Assembly (NCBI GenBank): GCA_946415695.1
Contig: CAMKTM010000046.1
Coordinates: 1-13,557 of the forward strand
Reading direction: 5' to 3'
Length of the DNA: 13,557 nt
DNA from: an uncultured Prevotellaceae bacterium
GTDB taxonomy: Bacteria > Bacteroidota > Bacteroidia > Bacteroidales > Bacteroidaceae
Shown here: positions 6,482 to 12,535 of the stretch, in pieces
How positions within the stretch are numbered: position 1 is the stretch's first letter
Layout: every line of letters begins with the position of its first letter
Notes under the pieces: generated by a model
The model's database searches: none
What the model was told of the DNA's origin: nothing
Seen by the model: the letters and a program-made list of their open reading frames with translations, nothing else
Program-made: the position numbers and the translations under genes

Positions 6482-6510
6482 GCAAAGTTACAAAATTTCC
6501 TTAACTTTGC
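6482..6510. promoter_or_regulatory. Symmetric divergent promoter, yhaM-like / tadA
   Basis: The two -7 elements form a perfect 9-bp inverted repeat: GCAAAGTTA (6482-6490) and TAACTTTGC (6502-6510), 11 bases apart. Read outwards, TAACTTTG on the minus strand serves the yhaM-like gene (start 6447) and TAACTTTG on the plus strand serves tadA (start 6562). They are so close that polymerase at one probably covers the other. Confidence 0.7.
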
Positions 6511-6545
6511 ATCGGAAAAGCGGAAAAAAGACGCGGCAAAGTATT

Positions 6546-6572
6546 AAATGGTTAATGTGAGATGGTAAATGA
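6546..6572. repeat. Heptamer-type repeat at the tadA start
   Basis: ATGGTTAATG and ATGGTAAATG units of the same family as at 9329-9367. The tadA start codon (6562) lies in the second unit. ATGGTAAATGATATA is identical to the first five codons of the M20 gene. Confidence 0.65.
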
Positions 6573-7002
6573 TATAGATATTTTCTACATGAAACAGGCT
6601 CTTGCTGAGGCCAACGAGGCTTACAAGCAAGGCGAGATTCCGATTGGAGCCGTTGTGGTGTGCAGGGACAAGATTATCGCAAAAAGCCACAACCTGACTG
6701 AACTTCTGCACGATGTTACCGCACATGCCGAGATGCAGGCCATCACCGCGGCGGCGGAGCATCTCGGCGGCAAGTACCTCAACGACTGCACGCTTTATGT
6801 CACGGTGGAGCCTTGCGTAATGTGTGCAGGAGCCCTCGGTTGGTCACAAATCAGCCGCATCGTATATGGAGCCCCCGACGAGAAGCGCGGCTACTCCCGC
6901 TTTGCGCCCAAAGCCCTGCACCCGCGGACGCAAGTCACCGCTGGCGTGATGGCCGACGAATGCACCGAACTGATGCAACGCTTCTTCAAGGAAAAGCGAT
7001 AG
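6562..7002 (+). CDS. tadA: tRNA-specific adenosine deaminase TadA
   Basis: A 146-residue zinc-dependent deaminase that converts A34 to inosine in the tRNA-Arg(ACG) wobble position. Zinc and catalytic residues are clear: H55-A56-E57 in the TAHAEMQA motif, and P84-C85-x-x-C88 in TVEPCVMCAG. The Bacteroidales form DEKRGYSRFAPKALHPRTQV is present in the second half, and the length is normal. The first ATG is retained because family members begin with a similar 7-10 residue lead before MKQAL. It stands alone on the plus strand, divergent from the yhaM-like gene, and ends 16 bases from the convergent Fic gene. Its first codons coincide with a repeat unit. Confidence 0.95.
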   Translation: MVNDIDIFYMKQALAEANEAYKQGEIPIGAVVVCRDKIIAKSHNLTELLHDVTAHAEMQAITAAAEHLGGKYLNDCTLYVTVEPCVMCAGALGWSQISRIVYGAPDEKRGYSRFAPKALHPRTQVTAGVMADECTELMQRFFKEKR

Positions 7003-7018
7003 AGGCTCTGCCTACTTG

Positions 7019-7741
7019 TTAATATCTGACCTTGAAGTAGTCGAGAAAAGCCTTGTATGCGTCTTGGGCAGACAAGCAGGTATCCATCAGATAATCATTG
7101 ATGTGCCCCCATTCCTGCAAGCCGCGATAATAAAACATCTTGAGTTCGTCTGTAATGATGAACGGCACAATGTCGTTGGCCAGACATTCTTTGAACATCA
7201 ACAGCCGCCCCACTCTGCCGTTTCCGTCTTGAAAAGGATGAATCCGCTCGAAGCGAACATGAAAGTCGAGGATGTCCTCAAGAGTATGTTGACAACGGCT
7301 GCCGTATTCGCTCAACAAGCTTTCCATGTGTGCGTGAACGTCCTCGGGAAGACTTGTCTCCTGCCCCGCCACCTCGTTTGGCAACTTCTTGTAGTTACCA
7401 ACGGCAAACCAGTCTTTAAGGCTATCTGAAGTGCCCGATTTCAGCAACAAATGAAGTTGTTTGACGAAATCTTCCGTCAGCTTTTCCTCTGCATGGTCGA
7501 TGATAAAGTCTATGCAGCGAAAATGGTTGAGGGTTTCAAGGATGTCGTCCACATTGACTGCTGTATCGCAAGTGCCGATAGTGTTTGTCTCGAAGATATA
7601 GCGAGTCTGGTCGTGCGTCAGGCGACTTCCTTCCATGTGATTGGAGTTGTAAGTCAAGTCGATCTGGGTGCGGTGATAGATACCGCCCTTCAGCCTCATT
7701 GACTTCTGCTCCTTTAATGTCTTCAACAATAAATACTCCAT
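7019..7741 (-). CDS. Fic-domain AMPylase with N-terminal inhibitory motif (class II)
   Basis: A 240-residue Fic protein, an enzyme family that usually transfers AMP from ATP to a hydroxyl side chain of a target protein. The catalytic motif HPFQDGNGRVGR is complete at residues 168-179, with catalytic H168, D172, N174 and R179. An N-terminal inhibitory helix motif S/TxxxE-G/N is present as SNHMEG (33-38), with E37 predicted to block productive ATP binding. This puts it with self-inhibited class II Fic proteins. I chose ATG 7741. The frame extends to a TTG at 7780, but that TTG is part of the -7 promoter box. No antitoxin gene is adjacent, in keeping with built-in inhibition. Confidence 0.9.
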   Translation of the reverse strand: MEYLLLKTLKEQKSMRLKGGIYHRTQIDLTYNSNHMEGSRLTHDQTRYIFETNTIGTCDTAVNVDDILETLNHFRCIDFIIDHAEEKLTEDFVKQLHLLLKSGTSDSLKDWFAVGNYKKLPNEVAGQETSLPEDVHAHMESLLSEYGSRCQHTLEDILDFHVRFERIHPFQDGNGRVGRLLMFKECLANDIVPFIITDELKMFYYRGLQEWGHINDYLMDTCLSAQDAYKAFLDYFKVRY

Positions 7742-7777
7742 AACACTCTCGACAAGTTTTACTTTCTTTTTCAGCCA

Positions 7778-7785
7778 CAAAGGTA
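7778..7785 (-). promoter_or_regulatory. -7 promoter element for the Fic gene
   Basis: TACCTTTG on the minus strand matches TAnnTTTG. A TTG lies 20 bases upstream as a partial -33. The distance to the ATG at 7741 is 36 bases. Confidence 0.6.
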
Positions 7786-8219
7786 CTATTTTTTGCCGAT
7801 ACCCGCAAGAATTGATGCAAAAAGAACTGATGTTGATGTTTTCCTTGAAATTCGAAGAGGGATTCTTCCGTCGGCTTCACAAACGAAAAATCTTTACAGA
7901 CAGAAGCATTGACGAGTGGCATTTGGAGAGTCAAGGCGTGCCGCTTCTGCCAACAAGGCACGGCATGTTGGTCAACAAGGCACGCCTTGTTTGCCAAAGA
8001 CCCACGTTTTGTTCACTATCTAATCACGCCAATTTTAGCAAGAAACTATGAGGATGTTGTCGCCACGGAACGCAAGACTTGCATTTATTTAACATCAACA
8101 CAAAAGAAGCTCCGTTGTAAGTCGTTAAGAATCAGCAAACATTTGATTTGAGGCCGTTTCTCGCATTTTGAGCCACGAAGTGCCAGCGCGTAAAGGAAAC
8201 GCCGTCAGAACGCTTGCCG
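7786..8219. other. Gene-free region between the Fic and M20 genes
   Basis: About 430 bases with short overlapping open frames on both strands but no recognisable protein. The part from 7938 to 7995 holds the GC-rich palindromic repeat listed separately. I see no tRNA and no promoter serving a plus-strand gene. The rest may be the 3' trailer of the M20 transcript, but I cannot identify a function. Confidence 0.6.
7950..7992. repeat. GGCACG-core palindromic repeat
   Basis: It contains a palindrome with 8-bp arms, AACAAGGC (7974-7981) and GCCTTGTT (7984-7991). Before it lies a related unit, CCAACA ... TGTTGG, around GGCACGGCA. The words GGCACGGCATGTT and AAGGCACGCCTT link it to the stem-loops at 1102-1163 (minus strand) and 5404-5443. 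Confidence 0.7.
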
Positions 8220-9356
8220 TTACGAAAAATCTTGACAAGACAGCACTTTGAGATAGGTGTCTATGGCCTGACTGATCTCAGATACCTCCACGTATTCGTC
8301 GGCCGAATGGCTGCGGCTGCTCTGTCCCGGACCCATCTTTAGGCTGGGGAAGGGCATGAGGGCTTGGTCGCTGAGGGTGGGCGAGCCGAAGGGCTTGCCG
8401 CCAAGCGCAACGATGCGCTGCACGAGGGGATGGTTCGCATCGATGCTTGAGGAACCCAACCTGAAACTGCGAGCCTGAACTTCCGACTTAACATTTTTGC
8501 CGATTTCATCGAATAATTCGCGGTTCGTGTAACATTCATTCGAGCGGACATCCACGGTAAAAGTGCAGGTGTCGGGCACTACGTTGTGCTGCGTGCCGGC
8601 ATTGACTATCGTCACCGACATTTTGACCGGTCCGAGCAGGGGCGAGACTTTCTCGAACTTGTGGTTGCGGAACCATTGGATGTCGTCGATGGCATGGTAG
8701 ATGGCGTTGTCGCCTTCGTCGCGTGCAGCGTGTCCCGCCTTGCCGTGAGCCGTCACATCGAGCACCATCAGACCTTTTTCGGCGATGGCTGGCTGCATGC
8801 CCGTCGGCTCTCCGACGAGTGCAACATCTATACATTTACCATTTGACAATTTACCATTTACCATTTTTTGAATCGATGGCAAGACACTTTCTATGCCGCC
8901 TTTTCCGCTCACTTCCTCCTCAGCACTCGCCAGAAAGACAAGGTTGTAAAGCCCCCTCCCTGCTCCCCCTTTGGGGGAGTGCTTTGCCAATTCGGCGAAA
9001 ACATGAAGCAAAGAGACCAGGCTGGCACCATCATCATTTGAGCCAAGCCCATAGATGCGGCAGCCCTCCCTGGTTGCTTTGAAGGGGTCGCGCTGCCAGC
9101 CAGCCACAGGTTTCACGGTGTCGATGTGGGCATTCAGCAGCAAAGTCTGCTTCTTGTCGTCAAAATCGGGAGCAATAGACCAGAGATTGTTCCCTTCTCG
9201 CTGTACCTTGAGCCCGAGTTCATCCTGCATATAGTCCTGCAGGAGGTCGGCAGCAGCCTGCTCTTCCCTGCTGATGCGTGGCACCTCAATGAGCCTGCAC
9301 AGCAGCTCCACCGCCTTCTCAATTATCCTTTCATTTACCATTATATCATTTACCAT
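8220..9356 (-). CDS. M20-family metallohydrolase, ArgE/DapE-like
   Basis: A 378-residue zinc amidohydrolase of the M20 family, most like Bacteroidales ArgE-type deacylases of arginine biosynthesis (N-acetyl- or N-succinyl-ornithine/citrulline). Metal and catalytic residues: H77 and D79 in LNAHIDT, D108 in GSNDDG, E147-E148 in SAEEE, E183 in GEPT, and H350 in SRSHSADEY near the end. The lid/dimerisation domain (about 195-300) contains HGKAGHAARDEGDNAIY. Two segments look inserted: residues 124-137 (KHSPKGGAGRGLYN, from a GC-rich palindrome) and 163-175 (QKMVNGKLSNGKC, from a heptamer repeat). Both are in loops next to, but not in, catalytic motifs, so activity may be kept. The start is ATG 9356 or 9341; both lie in a repeat. 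No arginine genes are adjacent. Confidence 0.88.
   Translation of the reverse strand: MVNDIMVNERIIEKAVELLCRLIEVPRISREEQAAADLLQDYMQDELGLKVQREGNNLWSIAPDFDDKKQTLLLNAHIDTVKPVAGWQRDPFKATREGCRIYGLGSNDDGASLVSLLHVFAELAKHSPKGGAGRGLYNLVFLASAEEEVSGKGGIESVLPSIQKMVNGKLSNGKCIDVALVGEPTGMQPAIAEKGLMVLDVTAHGKAGHAARDEGDNAIYHAIDDIQWFRNHKFEKVSPLLGPVKMSVTIVNAGTQHNVVPDTCTFTVDVRSNECYTNRELFDEIGKNVKSEVQARSFRLGSSSIDANHPLVQRIVALGGKPFGSPTLSDQALMPFPSLKMGPGQSSRSHSADEYVEVSEISQAIDTYLKVLSCQDFS
8832..8868. repeat. Heptamer repeat inside the M20 coding sequence
   Basis: ATTTACC / ATTTGAC / ATTTACC / ATTTACC units on the plus strand, coding for residues 163-175 of the M20 protein in frame. It is the same family as the repeat around this gene's start codon. 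Confidence 0.85.
8951..8979. repeat. GC-rich palindrome inside the M20 coding sequence
   Basis: CTCCCCC (8963-8969) and GGGGGAG (8973-8979) around TTT, preceded by CCCCCTCC. This copies the arrangement at 2909-2936 (CCCCCTC, a few bases, CTCCCCCTT). It is read in frame as part of residues 124-137. Confidence 0.8.
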
Positions 9357-9367
9357 TTACTATTTGA
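9329..9367. repeat. Heptamer repeat at the M20 start codon
   Basis: CATTTACC units recur three times (about 9334, 9348 and a degenerate copy at 9355). Both candidate start codons (9356 and 9341) are inside it, giving the protein start MVNDIMVNER. Confidence 0.8.
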
Positions 9368-9372
9368 CAGCG

Positions 9373-9405
9373 CATAGTTACAATTAAGTGGGCAAAAAAC
9401 AAATA
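9373..9405 (-). promoter_or_regulatory. Probable promoter of the M20 gene
   Basis: The minus strand has TAACTATG at 9380-9373, one mismatch from TAnnTTTG, with a TTTG 19 bases upstream as a -33 element. It lies in the 58-base gap after the DUF1016 gene, so the M20 gene may be transcribed separately from that block. Confidence 0.5.
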
Positions 9406-9414
9406 TCTGTTGTG

Positions 9415-10482
9415 TTATTTTAGAACATTCATAACCAACTTACGCAACTCTTCTTTGTTTGGCAAGAACAATTCGTACTTCGAGACAAAAAGATTAGAAT
9501 CCATTCCGTATGTAGCATACTCAACCAGAAGTTCATCTTTGTAATGGCTCATTACTATGCCTATGGGAGGATTATCACCCTCCACATTCTCCTCTTTGGC
9601 AAAATAGCCCATATACATATTCATTTGGCCTATGTCCTTATGCTTCACGGCACCGCGCTTGATGTCTATGAGAACAAAGCATTTGAGTATTCGGTGATAG
9701 AATACCAAATCGACATGATAATGGACATTGTTAATCAGCAGCGGATATTGGCGGCCAACGAAAGTAAAGCCTTTGCCCAACTCCAACAAGAACTTCTGCA
9801 TGTTGTCTATCAGTTTCTGCTCCAATTCTCTCTCTTTATATCGCTTATCATCGATTCCAAGAAACTCCAGTGTGTAAGTGTCCTTCACCACATCTTGAGC
9901 AGTCTGTATCTGCTGCCCTTTATGAGCTAACTCCATCACTCCCTTCTTATCCTTGCTAAGTGCCAATCGCATGAACAGCCCACTTTCCTTCTGACGATGA
10001 AGCGCATCTACTGTCCACCCTGCTGCCACACACTCATTCAGATAGAACTCACGTTCCAAAGGATCATCGATAGTAATAAGTTCGCAGATATGTGACCACG
10101 TTAATTTTTCAGACGTCTGAAAAATTGAAAGCACGGATTTGTCAGATGTCTGAAGAATTGGGAACATTAGGTAGAACTTCCGCATATTGTTCAGATTGGG
10201 GTGGCTGTAGCCTCGCCCAACCCTTGCCCGAAGTATCTTGGCAAGGCGCGAAAGCAAGCTTGACCCATACTTTGCCCTTGCATTTCCTTTTTGCTCGAAC
10301 TCCACAATGTGGCGACCAACATTCCAATACGTAGACTTCATGGTCTGGTTGATGCTGATAGCCAACTGCTGTTTGCCCTGGTCTATCACCGCCACAATCC
10401 TATCTGCAAGTTGCATCAAGTCTGAATCAGGCACCTGTATCGCTGTCTGTTTTGTTATATCCGTGGCTTTATTCTTTTCCAT
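9415..10482 (-). CDS. DUF1016 (YhcG-type) PD-(D/E)XK nuclease
   Basis: A 355-residue protein with the DUF1016 layout. The N-terminal helical DNA-binding domain spans about 22-165 (TYWNVGRHIVEFEQKG, YGSSLLSRLAKILR, GYSHPNLNNMRKFY) and the C-terminal PD-(D/E)XK nuclease about 215-330. Candidate active-site residues are E224 in the first helix, D258 in HVDLVFYHR, and D273-x-K275 in VLIDIKRG, followed by GQM (285-287). The family often occurs beside restriction-modification and other defence genes. Residues 108-126 carry two copies of an I-F/L-QTS-D/E-K unit with an 11-residue period, made by a palindromic DNA repeat. The gene follows the WYL regulator gene by 12 bases on the same strand, so the two are probably cotranscribed. 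Confidence 0.87.
   Translation of the reverse strand: MEKNKATDITKQTAIQVPDSDLMQLADRIVAVIDQGKQQLAISINQTMKSTYWNVGRHIVEFEQKGNARAKYGSSLLSRLAKILRARVGRGYSHPNLNNMRKFYLMFPILQTSDKSVLSIFQTSEKLTWSHICELITIDDPLEREFYLNECVAAGWTVDALHRQKESGLFMRLALSKDKKGVMELAHKGQQIQTAQDVVKDTYTLEFLGIDDKRYKERELEQKLIDNMQKFLLELGKGFTFVGRQYPLLINNVHYHVDLVFYHRILKCFVLIDIKRGAVKHKDIGQMNMYMGYFAKEENVEGDNPPIGIVMSHYKDELLVEYATYGMDSNLFVSKYELFLPNKEELRKLVMNVLK
10103..10159. repeat. 24-bp perfect palindrome and diverged second copy in the DUF1016 gene
   Basis: 10103-10126 is a perfect palindrome centred on TCAGACGTCTGA. A second copy centred on TCAGATGTCTGA lies 33 bases on (10142-10153). The two 23-base surrounds agree at 20 positions. Because 33 is a multiple of three, the copies encode IFQTSEK and ILQTSDK in the same frame. 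Confidence 0.85.
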
Positions 10483-10494
10483 AATCTATATTGA

Positions 10495-11397
10495 TTATTC
10501 ATCATACATCTCACACATGCCCTTAACTATTTCCTTCATCCTTTTTCTCATGGAAATAGGCTCCAGAATCTTGAAGTCCTCACGATGTGAAAGGATCTCT
10601 TGCTCAAAATCGTATGTTGGCCTTAGGTCATATTCAAAAATTGAATACTCGGAAGTCATTGTGGTTTCTTTCTGTGAATGATGAAGCGGCAGAGAACGCA
10701 AGTATTTCACTTGACTGCGAGCCACCTTTATTACTATATGTTCGCAGGGAATCCCATCTTCGATGATGATGCCGAAGGAGTCGCGATAGTATTCGTTGAT
10801 GTCAAAGTCCGCAGGATATTTGAAAGTCTTCTCCACAATAGTCAACGAACCGATGCGGTCAGTTGCATATATCAGAATCTTCTCATTGTCTAATGGACGC
10901 CCAACAATGTACCAACGTTGACGAAACAGTTTTAACGCATAGGGCATGAGGGTATGTTGCGTTGGAATTTCGCGGTCGAAACTTTGATAGCAAAACGAGA
11001 TGAGTTTGTTTTCGCGTAGAGCTTGAATGATATCTGGCAAGAATGGTTCGCTCGAAGGAATCCGTTCCAGGGCAATACGGTTTCCAATGTCCTCTGCTTC
11101 TCTCACGATGGAACCGACCGCCACACTGTTTACAAGCCATCGGCGAAGTTCTCCTTTGCGAAAACTACTGTCATCCTCCACATGGTAGGTGTTGTCACGC
11201 TTGTCACAGATGATGTTCAGGTTAAACAGCATTTCGATTTCCTTGCGGTGATAATCGAACGTGCGGCGAGGAATTTCTTTCCCATCATACAGATAGCAGT
11301 CGCGCCACCGCTCATTCAGTTCCTTCAACGTGATGCGCTTCGCTCTGTAGATAGTGGTGAGTTCCCAGATGTAACGAGCAAACAGATATTTTGCCAT
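10495..11397 (-). CDS. WYL-domain transcriptional regulator
   Basis: A 300-residue regulator. The N-terminal winged helix-turn-helix occupies about 1-78 (ITLKELNERWRD, IPRRTFDYHRKEIEMLF, then a wing ending YHVED). The WYL ligand-sensing domain follows at about 125-190 (ALRENKLISFCYQSF, LMPYALKLFRQRWYIVGRP, IYATDRIGSL), then a C-terminal WCX-like extension to residue 300. WYL proteins bind nucleic acids or nucleotides and often control anti-phage loci (for example CapW and BrxR). It precedes the DUF1016 nuclease gene by 12 bases and is divergent from the DUF4268 gene, so it may control one or both. Its ligand cannot be read from the sequence. Confidence 0.88.
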   Translation of the reverse strand: MAKYLFARYIWELTTIYRAKRITLKELNERWRDCYLYDGKEIPRRTFDYHRKEIEMLFNLNIICDKRDNTYHVEDDSSFRKGELRRWLVNSVAVGSIVREAEDIGNRIALERIPSSEPFLPDIIQALRENKLISFCYQSFDREIPTQHTLMPYALKLFRQRWYIVGRPLDNEKILIYATDRIGSLTIVEKTFKYPADFDINEYYRDSFGIIIEDGIPCEHIVIKVARSQVKYLRSLPLHHSQKETTMTSEYSIFEYDLRPTYDFEQEILSHREDFKILEPISMRKRMKEIVKGMCEMYDE

Positions 11398-11414
11398 AAG
11401 AGATTATTATTGTG

Positions 11415-11422
11415 CAAAGATA
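11415..11422 (-). promoter_or_regulatory. -7 promoter element for the WYL/DUF1016 operon
   Basis: TATCTTTG on the minus strand matches TAnnTTTG, with a TTG 20 bases upstream. It is 18 bases before the WYL start codon, giving a short leader. Confidence 0.6.
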
Positions 11423-11465
11423 CAAAAAAGATTGAGACTGCGCAATGATTTTGCCAAAAGTTTTG

Positions 11466-11473
11466 TAACTTTG
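11466..11473 (+). promoter_or_regulatory. -7 promoter element for the DUF4268 gene
   Basis: TAACTTTG matches TAnnTTTG; the ATG at 11501 follows by 27 bases. A TTTG 12 bases upstream is too close to be a normal -33. It is divergent from the WYL promoter, with about 43 bases between the two boxes. Confidence 0.55.
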
Positions 11474-11500
11474 TAATCGCATTAAATAATTCCCTATTTT

Positions 11501-12439
11501 ATGAAATACAATTTTATCAAACTTGAGAGAATCCAAAACTTGCGTGATATATGGTCACATGAAGCCCATCATTTTACACACTGGGTAGCAGACAATGGTC
11601 TAAAGATTCTAAGCGAAGAACTTGGTATTAGTGAGATTATTGACCCTGTATGTGAAGTATCGGTTGGCAGCAAAAGAGCCGATATTGTAGCAAAACTAAA
11701 AGAAGATAACAAGGAAGTTATTATTGAGAACCAATTAGAAGCAACCAACCATGACCATTTAGGGAAAATAGTTACTTATGCAGCAGGCAGGCATGAAGCC
11801 GCCATCGTGATATGGATTGTAGAAAGAGCGACTGTTGAATATCGAAAAGCTGTTGATTGGCTTAACAAAAGAACAGACAACAACATAGATTTTTACCTTG
11901 TTGAGATACAATTATGGAAAATTGACCAAACAAATCTTCTTCCTCGTTTCAATGTTATAGTACGTCCTGCTCCAAAAGAAACTTATAGAGAATTATCGGA
12001 ATCAGACAAGTTCTTTGTGGATTTTTGGACCGAATTCAATCACTATGCAGATAGCATCCCTTATCATTTCTTCTCACCAGACGAAAATTTCAATTCCAGG
12101 CAAAAACCTCATCCGGAAAACAGTTATAACTTGAACGTCAATGGCTACAAGAATCTATGTGCATGTTTAATCGTTAGGAAGAAGGAAAAAAAGGTTAAAA
12201 CTGGCATATATATTCCTAAAGACAAACAGGCTTTCGCTCAACTCTTTTCACACAAAGATGAAATAACAAGGATATTTAATTCAGAATTAGAATGGAACGA
12301 AGGAAAGAAAAATGCGTCATCTGTATTTCTTGTCAAATCATATGAAGATTTAGAAAGCGTAGAAGGACAAAACTCCATTTTCAAATGGCTATGTAACACA
12401 GCTTTGGTTTGGAAGGACATTATTAAAAAGTATTGTTAG
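11501..12439 (+). CDS. DUF4268-family PD-(D/E)XK-like nuclease
   Basis: A 312-residue protein. The N-terminal domain (about 20-155) has the nuclease-like pattern of the DUF4268 group: D61 in KRADIVAK, E76-N77-Q78 in VIIENQLE, then NHDHLGKIVTYAAG (83-96). The IENQ-HxHLG block is typical, with Gln in place of the usual Lys. The C-terminal half (about 165-310) fits the DUF4268 domain (FFVDFWTEFNHY, ACLIVRKKEKKVKTGIYI, WKDIIKKYC). Biochemical function is unknown; such genes are common in mobile and defence regions. It is divergent from the WYL/DUF1016 pair and followed by an insertion sequence. The base composition is clearly AT-richer than the genes to the left, suggesting horizontal acquisition. 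Confidence 0.82.
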   Translation: MKYNFIKLERIQNLRDIWSHEAHHFTHWVADNGLKILSEELGISEIIDPVCEVSVGSKRADIVAKLKEDNKEVIIENQLEATNHDHLGKIVTYAAGRHEAAIVIWIVERATVEYRKAVDWLNKRTDNNIDFYLVEIQLWKIDQTNLLPRFNVIVRPAPKETYRELSESDKFFVDFWTEFNHYADSIPYHFFSPDENFNSRQKPHPENSYNLNVNGYKNLCACLIVRKKEKKVKTGIYIPKDKQAFAQLFSHKDEITRIFNSELEWNEGKKNASSVFLVKSYEDLESVEGQNSIFKWLCNTALVWKDIIKKYC

Positions 12440-12475
12440 ATTTCCTTCCCATTGTGCAACGTTTTTGCCTCACCC

Positions 12476-12535
12476 CACATTACCTTTGCGTCATAGAAAC
12501 TAAAAATGAGTAAATATGAAAGCAAAGGTAATGTG
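12476..12535. repeat. Perfect 14-bp inverted repeat with -7 boxes in both arms
   Basis: CACATTACCTTTGC (12476-12489) and GCAAAGGTAATGTG (12522-12535) are perfect inverted copies 32 bases apart. Each arm contains TACCTTTG, so two -7-like elements face each other: plus strand at 12481-12488, minus strand at 12530-12523. Confidence 0.75.

Noticed and set aside
7809..8151. Two overlapping 79-80 codon plus-strand frames
   Set aside because: Parts of both are encoded by the palindromic repeat at 7950-7992. No promoter or start signal was convincing, and no similarity was recognised.
10497..10681. A 147-codon plus-strand frame (10238-10681) across the WYL-DUF1016 junction
   Set aside because: It overlaps two well-supported minus-strand genes and has no recognisable domain.
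12476..12535. The 14-bp inverted repeat as the two ends of the insertion sequence
   Set aside because: Both arms lie upstream of the transposase promoter with only 32 bases between them, so they cannot be the two termini of an element carrying the transposase gene.
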